Shown here: one piece after another, positions 1 through 10,912 of the stretch
Position numbering within the stretch: the first letter of the stretch is position 1
Layout: each line of letters starts with the position of its first letter
From: Epithemia pelagica
Lineage: Eukaryota > Bacillariophyta > Bacillariophyceae > Surirellales > Surirellaceae
DNA length: 64,000 nt
Direction of reading: 5' to 3'
Assembly (NCBI GenBank): GCA_946965045.2
Contig: OX337231.1
Coordinates: 3,906,001-3,970,000 of the forward strand
Notes under the pieces: generated by a model
The model's input: only the letters and a program-made list of their open reading frames with translations
The model's database searches: none
What the model was told of the DNA's origin: nothing
Program-made: the position numbers and the translations under genes

Positions 1-932
1 TTGTTGTTGTTGATAATCGGCAATGGCTTGGGTCAATTGTTCCATGGCCTGACAGGCTTCTTGGGCTTGTTCGACCAAACATTCTTGATCGAGGGGTGGG
101 AGTGTGGCGGCTTGAACATTGGAGGCGGCCACTTCTTCGACTGTCTCCCACGCCAAGGTGGCCTCGGTCGACTCGACACCATGATCGGCCGTGGCTTGTT
201 TGGCGGCCTGTAAGGCTTGCGACAATTGCGCTTGGACGGCGGGGGAATCGACGGCCGTGGCGGCTTGCACACCGAGTTTCAAGGCACTCAAGTCTTGCGA
301 CAAGGTTTGGAGTTGCGCCAAGGGGGTTTGATACTCTTGAATCAAGCGTTGCAATTCGGCCATTTTGGAATCGTATTCACGACAGGCTTCATTCACATCG
401 TCCACCAAACATTCTTGATCCAAGCCGCCCTTGGTCGCTTCACTATTATGAAGAATAATACCATACATACGAAACAACAAGAAGACGAATCCAAGAACAA
501 AAGGACAGACGACGACAACAAAGTGTAGATTATAGAATCGAAAACCACGCACACACCGAGAAAAAACCAGAAAGGATGGGAGCAAAAACAATTGTGAGTG
601 AGTTCGACAAGGAGATAGAGAAAGAAAGATCATCCATCCAGGTCCTCCTTCGCATGGCAGTCCCTGAACCGCATCCTTGGTCCAACGCGTACGTACCTAT
701 TGTCGGCTCCAAATTGCAATTCTTCCACCACTTCCCACGCCGCTTGAGCTTGTTGTGAAGTGGGACCAAATTCTTTCGAGGCAGCCATGGCAGCTTCCAT
801 GGCTGCTTGTTGCGAGTCGACCATGAACAGTCGACTATTGGACGTCGTCGTTGTTCCCACCATAAAGGCCGGCACGGTCTCCATCGTCGCCAACAAAAGG
901 GACGAAGCAAGGGTCCACTGGAAAATCTTCAT
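1..932 (-). CDS. Tandem CP12-domain protein, plastid-targeted (3' end beyond window)
   Basis: Seen: exon 1 is 697-932 and exon 2 is 442-1, continuing past the left edge. The intron 443-696 has a GTACGT donor and a TAG acceptor and joins in phase 2. The protein opens with a signal peptide (MKIFQWTLASSLLLATMETV) followed by PAFM, an ASAFAP-like site. Two repeats of about 95 residues follow. Each has a helix of the type AWE-VEE (AWEVVEEL, AWETVEEV), then a LDQECLV segment with a second conserved Cys, and a predicted helix or coiled coil. Known: AWD-VEE is the core of CP12, the small redox protein that ties GAPDH and phosphoribulokinase into an inactive complex in the dark. Inference: a plastid regulator of carbon fixation. 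The C-terminal GAPDH-binding Cys pair of plant CP12 is not obvious here. More repeats may lie beyond the window. Confidence 0.82.
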
Positions 933-1444
933 GGCGGTAAATCGAACAAGAAAAAAGACAGTCAATATAGATTCTTGGAAAGAGCGCTTTCGGTTTATGG
1001 TTTTCTGTTTTCTCGACAACCAACATGAACAATCTCCTTGGCACAACCAAACCCACAAAGATTCGCATCTCCCCACTCCCCACATGCGTGTCTTTTTGGA
1101 GGCAAGTATTCCATCTGGTGTGCGTCACCGCTTTGCGTTCCACGATTGTTCTTTTCGTTCCTTCGTCATCTGGATGCGCTGCTTCGGGGCACTGCCCCCA
1201 GGGCGTATGGGTCGCGCGTACGAGCTACCCATCCCCCACAAAAACTACTCGTCCTACTCCTATAACAAAACCGAACGTCCGTGTCAATCCTCTCTACTCG
1301 TATAGTTAAAAATCATTTCGGAGTTTTAAAAAGCTCGTGGGTCGTGGGTCCACCCAAAAAAATCCTGTTCCAAAAAGTAAATTGTAAAATCGCTCCACAG
1401 GGGTAGTGCAAGTAGAATGGCTCTCTCTTGTAATAGAGACTCTT
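933..1444. other. Spacer between CP12 gene and first HMG-like gene
   Basis: This is the presumed promoter of the CP12 gene on its right flank, and the 3' side of the next minus-strand gene. I see no further gene and no convincing repeat. The only reading frames are short and biased. Confidence 0.5.
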
Positions 1445-2545
1445 TCAAGCAGCGGCATCGTCCTCTTCGTCAAAAAGGGCATCCATCTCGTGCGGATCCA
1501 TGGGTGCCATTAGGTCCGACAGGAGAACAGAGGAGGAGGACGACGACGCCGTACCAGTAAACGTAGATTCCTCCGTGATTTGTCGCTGGAGCACCGGAGC
1601 ACTGGCCACTGTCCCCTCGTGTGTCGTAGTACTCGTCGTGCTGGGTCCTCCTCGTAGTAGCATGGGTCCTCCTCCGGTGGGTGTTGGTAGTGTCGTCGGG
1701 GTAGCAGCCGCAACAACACGTTCCATATTCCTCGTAGTCTTGTTCGGTCCCTGTCTCATCCTAGACAGAGTCGGTGGTGGTTGCTGTAACACCCCCAAGG
1801 GTGGCAAAGAAGACATAGTGGCCACACTTGGTGTAGATGTCGTGGCAATCACTCCGCGGTCTTGGTCCTCCTGCACGAGTGTCGTCGTCATCGTCTTTGA
1901 AGGTCTCTGCTGCATCCCCACCATCCAATGAATGCTCCCACCACTCTTCGTCGCCTCGTTGTCGTTTCGAGTGTCTTGTTTTGTTTCTGCTTCGTCCTGC
2001 GTCATGGTTCCTCCTCCACCTTGTGTGGTCGTGGCTTGTGGCCCAATGGTACTGGTGGTCGGACACGACGAAGAAGAAGGAGACCGATGAAGGTATCTCC
2101 ACATTTTGTAATTCTTGGTATAGTCATCTCGTTCGGCGGCGGCATGGGTTCGTAAAATCGTGCGCGACTCGGCATCCAAACGTTTCCATCGCTGGGCAAT
2201 CGTACGGGCCAAATCGGCAAAGCCAATCTTGCCATGTGTTTTGCGATGGACGCGGCGTCGGTTCTTGGCGATGGTCGTTGTTTTGAGCTTGTGTTGCCGG
2301 CAAATCTCCCGCGCTTGCTCATTGGTAATGGGAAGGTTGAGGACATCGGTGCCGTCGAGAATGCGCTGCCGCTCCATTTGAAAAAACATGTTGTACGCGC
2401 TCAAGGGAGGTTTCTGCTGTACGGGTTCTTCGTCGTCGTGTCGCTCGGCGGAGGCTACCGCCTGAGCGTTCGAGTCCTCTTGTGCCTCGGCGTCCATTCT
2501 CATGAGTTCCTCCATGGATGGTGGCATTGTGGTGCTTGGAACCAT
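1445..2545 (-). CDS. Divergent HMG-box-like protein (family member 1)
   Basis: Intronless frame of 366 residues, ATG at 2545. Residues about 46-152 resemble a split HMG box: a first helix PLSAYNMFFQMERQRIL, a spacer of about 45 residues rich in Lys, Arg and His (RRRVHRKTHGK), then FADLARTIAQRWKRLDAE and a third helix ending YKMWRYL. The remainder is Thr/Ser/Pro-rich and probably disordered. The last 27 residues carry the acidic tail DLMAPMDPHEMDALF followed by DEEDD. Known: HMG boxes bind and bend DNA. Inference: a nuclear DNA-binding protein whose acidic tail could be an activation motif. The loop between helices 1 and 2 is much longer than in canonical HMG boxes. Members 2 to 4 lie at 4.5, 29.6 and 34.3 kb and share the same blocks. 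The exact function is unknown. Confidence 0.8.
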   Translation of the reverse strand: MVPSTTMPPSMEELMRMDAEAQEDSNAQAVASAERHDDEEPVQQKPPLSAYNMFFQMERQRILDGTDVLNLPITNEQAREICRQHKLKTTTIAKNRRRVHRKTHGKIGFADLARTIAQRWKRLDAESRTILRTHAAAERDDYTKNYKMWRYLHRSPSSSSCPTTSTIGPQATTTQGGGGTMTQDEAETKQDTRNDNEATKSGGSIHWMVGMQQRPSKTMTTTLVQEDQDRGVIATTSTPSVATMSSLPPLGVLQQPPPTLSRMRQGPNKTTRNMERVVAAATPTTLPTPTGGGPMLLRGGPSTTSTTTHEGTVASAPVLQRQITEESTFTGTASSSSSSVLLSDLMAPMDPHEMDALFDEEDDAAA

Positions 2546-2842
2546 GGTTGACTATAATGGAATCTATGATTACCTAGATATCCTGAATATAGATGAGCGT
2601 GCCCACACAAACGTCGAACTAGGAGCTAGAATAAAGAATACGAATGGTTGGGCGTTGGATCGACATGGAGTTTCTCCTTGTCCGGGCGAAGAGACAACAA
2701 ACGAGAAGCACGGATTCATGTTTCATTGTCTTCAACAGCGGTTTGTTATGCGGGACGGCGACGACCAACTATGGTTGGAACTGGTGCCTACAATACTATC
2801 CCTCACCATTGACCAGTATGTGTGTGCTGAGTTCGCATTCGA

Positions 2843-3049
2843 AACTTCTAGAACTTTGAATTGACTGGTAGCTACTAGCTACAGAAGACAAAAGATTAAC
2901 AGATCGACACCGAACTTCTAGAACTTTGAATTGACTGGTAGCTACTAGCTACAGAAGACAAAAGATTAACAGATCGACACCGAACTTCTAGAACTTTGAA
3001 TTGACTGGTAGCTACTAGCTACAGAAGACAAAAGATTAACATATCGACA
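2843..3049. repeat. 70-bp tandem repeat, three copies
   Basis: Three head-to-tail copies at a 70-bp period (copies start near 2843, 2913 and 2983). Each contains AACTTCTAGAACTTTGAATT and TGGTAGCTACTAGCTACAG. Copies 1 and 2 are almost identical and the last few bases of copy 3 drift. The array lies in non-coding DNA and its unit contains the self-complementary words TTCTAGAA and TAGCTA. Confidence 0.95.
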
Positions 3050-4547
3050 TATATATTCATCTAAATTTTGATGTTTAAAAGCGTCCGGAGTCCGGACATG
3101 AATGAGCTATGAGGTATGAGGAATTGAGGAATAGTTATTGCGAACTGCGAACTACTCCTAACCATTAACTCTAAGATAGGGTTCGATGTTCGATGCTTTG
3201 GGTTTTCGATTTTCGACGTACGAGGTACGAGGTAGTACGAGGTACGAGTAGAGAGAAAAGGAAAGTGGAAAGTCTTACGTCCACAATGGGGGAACTGGAA
3301 GTCTCAATGGTCAATGGCATTTTGGCGTCCCCCACGATCACGAGAATCGAGAATCCATAATCCATAACCCATACCCATACACTCCATAATTCATAACCCA
3401 GAACCCATAACAATTGAACTGTGTTGTTCGTGCACAATAGCAATAGCTCTCGTCTCTCGACTCTCGAATGTCTTCTTCTAGAGCTAAGGTTATCAGCTAT
3501 CACCACCGTCAGGCCATCATGAGCAGTGCTAAGTGCTAAGTGCTCTATCTACAATTCGAGCTGCACACTGCACAATGATGTGGACGGCCTTTCATGATAT
3601 CCAACAACGGACAGCCTCTACACCATCTCTCTAGGACTACCTCATTTTCCCTCTCGTCACGGATCTACCACAAGATATGAGAGCAGGATGAAACATGCAT
3701 CATAAAACATGAATTATTATCATGATTCATGCTGTCTAGAAGAGGTTTAATGAAGTAATTGATGGACAATGACTTACAACCACCCTGATATTGCTCCTAG
3801 CTGGCTCCTAGTCATAAATCCGAGTACTCCTAGCTAGAACCATCTATCTCTAGCTAGAACCTACTCCTACCACCCAGAGCCTTGATGACTATTATTACTA
3901 GGTAGTTATTTATTTCATTATTTTTTGATCAACTGCTATCTGCTATCTGCTTTGATAAATGACGAAAGAATAATTTGAACTACTATGATTTATGAAAAGC
4001 TCTTTTCACTTATCAATTATCAACGATAACAGATAACAGACAATAATAATAATTATTATTTCGCCCTGAATTTTTCAAGCTGAAGATGCAGCTTTTAGCT
4101 TTTAGGGAATAATAGTGACTAATGACTACATCATACTACATACTAACCGTACATAGATTAACGATTTAGGATTTAGGATCTGTAGCTCCAGGGAGGCTAT
4201 AAGCTACCAGCTCTATGCTTTACACTTCTTTGTACTCTTTACTCTTTACGCTAAGCACTCAAAGCAGCTGAATTCTCGCTTCAACATCATCTCAATGACT
4301 ATAGATTAAGGAGTAGAGTTTGTACATGATTACACTGTGGGTTAACTTGTAAAAGTATGAATCGTAAAGTAGCCGATGTGTACGCCCGAAATGTTATGTT
4401 CTACGAGTATGTTCTTTGATCTCTGATCTCGCTTCTTGAACTCGTGATTGGTGATTGTCCACGTATTAATTTCTTATTTCTCCGTTCATTAATCAGAAAT
4501 GCAAACTGCGCGTCGTCCATTGGTGCTCGGAAAGGCAGCTTAGCACA
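3050..4547. other. AT-rich spacer with short local duplications
   Basis: No gene is supported. The stretch is full of short imperfect duplications (for example ACGAGGTACGAGG near 3220-3250 and CATAACCCATACCC near 3360-3410) and AT-rich tracts near 4040-4060. It looks like decayed non-coding DNA. The last 200 bases would hold the promoter of the plus-strand HMG-like gene. Confidence 0.5.
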
Positions 4548-5474
4548 ATGTCCACACTTTTTCTGAGTTGCAAAGACGAGAACCGAGGCTTTGTTCGAGA
4601 GATGCCTACGATCTACTCCATTCGTCCAACGCCACCATCTTTTGCAAATACCACCATGACACTACCTATCGAATCGGACTCGACGACACGGGCAAAAGCA
4701 CCGCTGAGTGCATACAACATGTTCTTTCAACTGGAACGCAAGCGCATTCTCAATGGTAAGGATCGTCTGCAAATGCCTATTACTCGACAAGAGGTCCAAG
4801 CGACTTGTCGTGAACATCGCACCAAGCAGAATCAGGTTAAACCCCGCCGTGTGCATAGAAGAACGCACGGTAAAATTGGATTTGCCGACCTGGCCCGGAC
4901 CATTGCGGCTCGATGGCGAGCATTGGACGACCACTCCCTCTTCCTCTTGAAGTCTCAGGCGGCCCTGGAAAAGAAAGAGTACATCAAGAACGAGCAGCTT
5001 CAAGACAATCGTGGTGTCCGTCGAAGAAAACAGGAGCATGGGCCACGCCAAGATTTATTGCAAAACATGAGGACGACGAACCAAGCCACTTCTTCTCTTT
5101 CTTGCTCCAAGCTTTCAGGAGAGGATGAGCCAGACCAGAGAAAGTCTCCGTCCATGATCGATCCTCTTATCCCCGAATACTCGATTGCGGTGCATGCAGA
5201 AGCACACCAGTCCATTCCAGTTCCAGAAAGTGAATCCTTAGCAACTATCCAGTTTGACGACCCACTGCTTGGTAAAGTACCACCAGTGGTATCCAAGACA
5301 GTTCCAGTTGCCGATCTCTCACGTTTCCATCAGAAACAAAAAGAGCATCCAGCTCGGGATCCATGGAAAGATGCCTTCTATTGGTTTGCTTCTCCAGCTA
5401 CATCTTTATCGTTGGAACTTCATGACCTCTCTGCCCCCCTGGATCCAGATGTCATGGATCATCTGTTCGAATGA
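4548..5474 (+). CDS. Divergent HMG-box-like protein (family member 2)
   Basis: Intronless frame of 308 residues. The first ATG (4548) is used here; in-frame ATGs at 4602 and 4656 are alternatives. Residues about 49-150 carry the family's split box: APLSAYNMFFQLERKRIL, a long basic spacer with RRVHRRTHGK, then IGFADLARTIAARWRALDD and a Lys/Glu-rich third helix. The frame ends in DLSAPLDPDVMDHLFE, the same acidic tail motif as member 1, here right at the C-terminus. The region between is Ser/Pro-rich. It lies convergent to nothing and follows a long non-coding spacer. A transcription factor or chromatin protein is inferred from the HMG-like helices; no target can be read from the sequence. Confidence 0.78.
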   Translation: MSTLFLSCKDENRGFVREMPTIYSIRPTPPSFANTTMTLPIESDSTTRAKAPLSAYNMFFQLERKRILNGKDRLQMPITRQEVQATCREHRTKQNQVKPRRVHRRTHGKIGFADLARTIAARWRALDDHSLFLLKSQAALEKKEYIKNEQLQDNRGVRRRKQEHGPRQDLLQNMRTTNQATSSLSCSKLSGEDEPDQRKSPSMIDPLIPEYSIAVHAEAHQSIPVPESESLATIQFDDPLLGKVPPVVSKTVPVADLSRFHQKQKEHPARDPWKDAFYWFASPATSLSLELHDLSAPLDPDVMDHLFE

Positions 5475-6313
5475 ACACCAACCTACTCGGACTGTAGAAG
5501 TAAGGCTTTCATGCTATAGTTATTCATTTGTTTCATGGTCCAACCTTCTTTCCTCAATGATTGTGGGTGTTCGACAGATTTTTTGCTAGGGTAGGATGCT
5601 ATTGTCTAGCTACCTCAATACCTCGGGCCTTCCTGGTGCTACCACCATCTACCATCTGGTGTTGGCTGGTATTGCAGATGGAGGAGACGTTGGCATCTGG
5701 CATACGCAATGTCGTCACAACATCATGTTTTTTAGCGACGAAAACTACTGAAGCTGCTGGTTTTCTTGATTGGATACATCAAACACGATTTGGTTGTAGT
5801 CCTATAGTTGTGTCGACTGTATCAATCTTTGACTCTCTTTCTTAGGTAGGCACTGTCCCTACTGCCTTGTCGCTGTTTTCTGTAGGAAGCGTAACAAGGC
5901 CGATGGCATGGTACTTGCGCTATTCTAGAATGGTCTAGTACCAACGTTAGGAATAGCACGCGGACGAGTCAACTAACCGTATAGAGCAGAGCATTCGTTC
6001 ATGGCGCTATTTTAATACAACATTCGTATGTATATTGCTATGATGTATGACACAGAGAGTGAGAGAGCGAGATGTAGATATGTTGTGGATGTCGTATGTC
6101 GTTGTTGTTATGAAGCAATAGAGGAATTGGGGACGGATCCCTACACACCACACATGCTCCACATCTCGTCGACTCGCAGTGTTCCATTGGAGAGTGGACC
6201 ATGGTTCGTGTCATGTGTATGATAGCATTGGTCGGGGCCGTTGGGTGGACGCCTTGTCGTTCATTTCATTCCCTTGTTGTTTTTGGAAAGCCTTCCTTCC
6301 TAGGTAGTACCTT
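5475..6313. other. Spacer between convergent genes
   Basis: This lies between the plus-strand HMG-like gene and the minus-strand reductase, so it is 3' flank for both. I see no gene here. A CTAGGTAG word at 6300-6307 is one of many in the window's non-coding DNA. Confidence 0.5.
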
Positions 6314-8294
6314 TTAGTTGAACATGCGGAGTGCCAGTTCGAGGGGATGTCCCATTTTCCATCGATCGTGTGGTCCGGCCAAGGCTTGTTGAAAGTTGCG
6401 TCCTTGAGCAATAATGCCCGAGTTGTTAAAGGCCGCATGACTGGTATAATAATGTTGCTTGATATGATCCAATTTGATCACTTCTCGACCAATGACAGAA
6501 AAGGACGAATCCGCATCCAAGGTTGGAGTGGTATCGTCCCACAACAAACCGCCACCGACCGTGGGAGAGGAAGCACTGGCATTGGTGGCACCCTTGAAAT
6601 GGCCATTGCTACTTGTATTGTTGTGTTGTTGTTGAGGATCTTGTTCATGCCGAAACTGGTAAATATCTCGACAATACTGCATCAAGGTGGGTGCATCTCC
6701 CACCAACCGTGTATTGGCCTTGAACAAGACGGCATAAACTTCATCAATGCGCACCAGGGTCACAAACAAGCGGACATCGGCTTCGGTAATGCTATTGCCC
6801 ATCAAGTATCTCGAGGTTTGCAACATGGACACGATTTTATCAAAGGCCTGGGTGAATTGTTCCATGGCAATATTGTATTAGGCCTGGGTTTCGGCCAAAC
6901 CGCATTGGTAAGGAGTCATGTTGAAATTGGTGTAGAGCCAGTCATTTAGTTCGTCCATCTCTTGTTGTTTGTCCGAGGGATACAAGTCCAGGTTGGGATA
7001 TTTGCAAAAGGCATTGAATTCCGAATTGAACATGCGAACGATATCGGACGATTCGTTATTGACAATGGTCTTGGTCTCCTTGTCCCACAAGACGGGGACG
7101 GTAAAGGGACCAGACGCAGCCTGTTTGCTGCTTTTGGATGCGGCATGATCGTAAATATCCCTCAAGGAAAAGGCTCCAAATTCGGGATCTGGTTCACAGC
7201 CTTCCAAAACAGTCGGAAAGGGCCCACCCTTGCCTTGTGGATTGGTATAATACGTGACATCCTCATCCTCATCGTCATTCGTAGTAGTACCGTTGGTGTG
7301 AGTGTGAGCATGGCTCTTGGATGTGGCAAAGACCCATCCGGCATGATCGTCCTGGGGTTTGGTGTTGCGAAAGGTGGGCAACAAGAGTGTCATGCTAATG
7401 ACGTGTTCGAGGCCCTTGAGTTTGCGGACCATGAGCGTGCGGGTCGCCCATGGACATCCAGCCGCCGCATACAAATGATAGCGACCCGATGCGGCCGGAA
7501 ATTCGGCCGAGGGATCATCTATAGGTAGGCAGTTTGTAGGTAAAAGGAGTCGTAGAGAGGGCAGTCGTATAGATGGACCAACAATTATTGTGGAGCATGA
7601 ATGGCAGTCCCAACCAACACTATTCCAACCAACGAATCGTAACAGGAGCAAGAAACCAAAACAGTACCAATCGAATAGAACCAGTAGAGAACACAAACGA
7701 ATCACACAAAGAGCCATTACCCAGATCACGCACACCAAACCACGCAAAGACACATGTTGCCAGTGAGAAACACACACAAACACAAGAGAACAAAAGAGAA
7801 GGACACTGGCACAACAGACCAACCAAACGATGGTCGTTTTCCTTGCGGCATTCCTGCCAAAGAACGCTGCCTGCCTGCCACACAACGGTACGTACTGGCT
7901 CGGACAAAGGATCGCCATTGGGAGGGTTTGGGAAAAACTTTTTGGTGCCTGGTTGTGATTTGGATTGTGCTTGTTTTCCTCCTCCTCGGCCACTCTTGGT
8001 GGAGGAGGACGAAATGAGGGAGGAGGTTCGAATGACGGCCGGTCCACTGGTGTTCATGTCTTGACTGTCCAAGGACTTGGTTTGTTGTGGCACTTGCTGT
8101 TGTTGTTGCTGTTTTTTGCGTGTTTTGGGAGGCGGTGATTTGGCTCGTGCGGCATTCTTGTTCTTGTTGTTGGTAGTCGCCGCATCTTTGGCATTGGAAC
8201 TCTCCAATACTTGCAGGGCATCGTCCTCCGTGGTTGTTTTGCCATTCTTGCCTTGTTGTTGTTGTAGGAGTGGTCGATTCTTTTTGCGAAACAT
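6314..8294 (-). pseudogene. Glutathionyl-hydroquinone reductase (xi-class GST), interrupted by an in-frame TAA
   Basis: Exon 1 is 7892-8294 and exon 2 is 6314-7518. The intron 7519-7891 joins in phase 1 using GTACCG; a GTACGT four bases earlier would break the frame. Exon 1 encodes a Lys/Gln-rich N-terminus and ends in the conserved PLSEP stretch. Exon 2 gives the thioredoxin-like half with the active-site motif GCPWATR (Cys near codon 155), TVPVLWDKETKTIVNNESSDI, then the helical half with GNSITEADVRLFVTLVR and GRNFQQALAGPHDRWKM. All are hallmarks of ECM4/YqjG-type enzymes that reduce glutathionyl-hydroquinones. Codon 348 (6878-6880) is TAA, flanked in the same frame by conserved sequence on both sides (LAETQA, stop, YNIAMEQ). 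It removes the whole C-terminal domain. A recent nonsense mutation, an allele, a base-call error or readthrough are all possible. A small insertion rich in Gln/Asn precedes the last block. Confidence 0.8.
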
Positions 8295-8547
8295 GATGAT
8301 GATTCGTTGGGTTTCCAACCGAAAATACAGAGAGAAATTGTAGAGTATCCGAGATGCAGCAGCACCGTCACTCAACGACGACAACGATCCTCAGGAGTCT
8401 GCACAGGTGAGATCTTCCTACGTCCGTGACTCTCGTCTTGTTGTCCTGTTGTTGTGGTTGTTGTTGATGTATAGCAGAGACGCACCACACCGATAAAGCT
8501 AGAGAGAGAGACGTTTTGTTGTCGAGAGAGTTGTGTGTTCTTTATGG

Positions 8548-8579
<32 letters not shown>

Positions 8580-9158
8580 TTTCATTGTAGAAAGCAAGAG
8601 TTTGCATCTTGCATCTCCGAAAAATCTGTCAATAGATGACCGATCCGCGACCTCAGTGATCGGAGGACGGACTGTGAGCGGCGACTGACGGATGCTCTCT
8701 GCCGGCTGTCGCGTTCGTTCCAAGTTCGCTCCGTTGGCACAAAGATACCTTTCGCTCCACTTTCTTCTCGCGCCATCTGTCACGGCAAGATATTTTGGTT
8801 TGTTTCGTCTAAAACTCTATTCAAGAAAAGCATCACTCTAGTGGTACCGAGCGAAGCGTATCATGTCTGAAATCTATTTCATTGGAAGGCGGAATCTCAT
8901 TCCATGTCATGTCAACGTCATTGGTGAAAATGCGTTCGTTTTTCTTGGAACCATGTTTGTGGTGTATCATGGATTGCCGTGAATTGGAAGCAGCAGACGC
9001 AGTGTCATAATATACCCAACGCTTGACTCTCTTCTCTCTTGAACTCGAGCAGTCACAACGCTTGACTACACACAAAGCACAAAGACCTTTGAGAGGCAAC
9101 CACACAAACTCTCTCTTTCTCCTTCTCTCTACGACACGACCTTGTCCTCCTCCTCATC
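8295..9158. other. Shared 5' region of divergent reductase and hemerythrin-like genes
   Basis: This spacer separates two divergently transcribed genes and must hold both promoters. It contains a CGT microsatellite and a pyrimidine-rich stretch (CTCTCTCTTTCTCC) just upstream of the plus-strand ATG. In-frame ATGs upstream of 8294 exist for the reductase (to 8384), so its start is uncertain. Confidence 0.5.
8550..8579. repeat. CGT microsatellite
   Basis: About ten perfect GTC/CGT triplets in a row, in non-coding DNA between divergent genes. Such triplet runs also occur inside the window's coding regions as Thr, Ser, Asp or Asn runs. Confidence 0.9.
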
Positions 9159-10254
9159 ATGGGTTGCATGCAATCGACTCCCACCGAAGCGGCGACTTCG
9201 TCGACCAAGCAAGCTCCGGAAACGGCCCAGTCCACGTCCGGTGGTCCGACCAGTTTGGCCAAGCCGGGCAAATTAACGTCCTTGGTGTACAATGACACGA
9301 CCAAGGTTCCGACGCATTGGACCGATACCGCCTTTTTGATTCCTCATGAATGGTTGCGTCGCGAAATGTCCGCCTTGGCCGCCAGTGCACAAGCCTTGCC
9401 CGATACCGTCACCGAAGCCGATTCCTGGAAGGCGGAATTCTTGGCCACGTGGATTCTCCAAGTCTTTTATCCCGTCTTTATCATGCGTACGTAGTACCAA
9501 ACAAACGATGAACGAAACGAGAGAGCGCGAGAGAGAGCGGATTGCTTGTTGTGATTATGGTTGTGGTTATAGTTGTGGATGATGATGAAACATGTCGTCG
9601 ACTGCACAACCAGGTCGTTTTCTAATCTCTCTTGTTCTGTATCTCTTCTTCTTTTGTTCTTGTTCCAAACGCACAGACCACACCAATGAGGAAGACATTT
9701 ACGTTCCCATGTTGATGGAACATGGATGCAAGATTGAAGACAAAAAAATCTCCCAGGATCATGAAACGCTCGTCAAGCAACTCCAGGAAATCCAAGCATT
9801 GGCCGATACCATGGAAAAGGCCAAGGGTTTGAATTGTGCCACGGCCATTAGCAGTCTCAAAACCAAGGTGGCCACCTTTGTCGTGGAAATGGGTGACCAT
9901 TTGAAGGAGGAAGAAGAAACCCTTCCTCCAGCCATGTTGGCCGCCCAGGTTCCCAAGGAGGACAGTGACAAGGCGGTGGAAAAAATTATTCAAGCCGGTG
10001 GTTTGGACGGCTTGAAAACGGAAATTCCCGGCGTCATTGTGGCCATGCAAGACTGGGCGACCGAAGCGCACTACCAAGAATTTTTGAAGGAAATTCCTCC
10101 CCCCATTTTGAAATTGCAACTCGACATTTTGGTTCCCAATTACAAGACGTGGTATTGTCCCATGCGAGATGCCCCGACGATGGACAGCAAACCGGAATTG
10201 ACCCAATTGCCCTTTGATCCCTCCATGTTGCCCCCGCCGCCGCCGGCCGAATAA
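9159..10254 (+). CDS. Hemerythrin-like HHE protein, predicted N-myristoylated
   Basis: Exons 9159-9486 and 9677-10254; the intron has a GTACGT donor and a CACAG acceptor, and splicing rebuilds the codon for the first His of HHTNEEDIYVPML. The product has 301 residues. It starts MGCMQS, fitting an N-myristoylation signal (Gly2, Ser6) with Cys3 available for palmitoylation. Helix 1 holds PHEWLRREM, helix 2 HHTNEED, helix 3 DHETLVKQL and helix 4 DHLKEEEETLPP, giving the His/Glu pattern of a four-helix hemerythrin/HHE di-iron fold. The C-terminal 100 residues (DWATEAHYQEFLKE, then a Pro-rich end) are not recognised. Inference: an iron- or oxygen-binding protein attached to a membrane face. The unspliced frame would put hydrophobic intron sequence into the protein, which supports the splice. 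Confidence 0.78.
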
Positions 10255-10912
10255 ACGTGTATGTGTGTGTGTGTGGAACGAACGAAGCAATAAAAGGTAC
10301 TAAAGTAGTTGCGGTGTGTTTGTGTGCGGCCTGGACCCCCAAACACCAAGCTCGAACTCCAACCAGGAGTCTCGATACCCTAAAAATATACCAAACAGAA
10401 ATCCAACAAGATTGAAGAGAAAAGAGTGGATAGAGTAATACAAGATTGGAACGGATCTGATATCTGTGTGAAAAGAGAGAGAGAAAAACCAAAAAGAAAC
10501 GTGTGTCGTTGAGGTTCCAATCCTACTATAGTAAAGTGACTAGGAGTAGTAGTAACCGTCATGAGCGTAATAGCAAGAACTCTATACAACCATATTCTGA
10601 TTGGACACTTGAGGGAGGCAATCGATGCAGCAGCCCGATGCCACATGGAAGGTCGTTTGGGGAAGGAACGAGAGTTGCCTACCGAACTGTCAGCAGGGCG
10701 AGACAAATAGCTCTTTGTTCAATTCTATGTCGGACAGGGTGGTGGTAGTTCTATCGTAGAGATTGGTGCTGTTTTGTCGTCGTCTGTCCTAGTGGAATAC
10801 CTACCTACCTAGTTCGTTGGAGAGGCGCAGGAGAAACAGTGTGTCATTTCGGTGGCATGGTAGGACTATTCTTAGTAGTTGTAGTATTTATTCTGGTTGG
10901 TTTTGGTTTGGC
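10255..10912. other. Spacer between convergent genes
   Basis: 3' flank of the hemerythrin-like gene (+) and of the proteasome gene (-). A GTGTGT run follows the first stop codon. No gene seen. Confidence 0.5.

Noticed and set aside
6878-6880. Stop codon in the reductase as a selenocysteine site
   Set aside because: Selenocysteine uses TGA, this is TAA. The relatives have an ordinary residue, not Cys, at this position.
8499-8783. 94-residue minus-strand frame across the CGT repeat
   Set aside because: The frame exists largely because of the triplet microsatellite, and no other support is visible.
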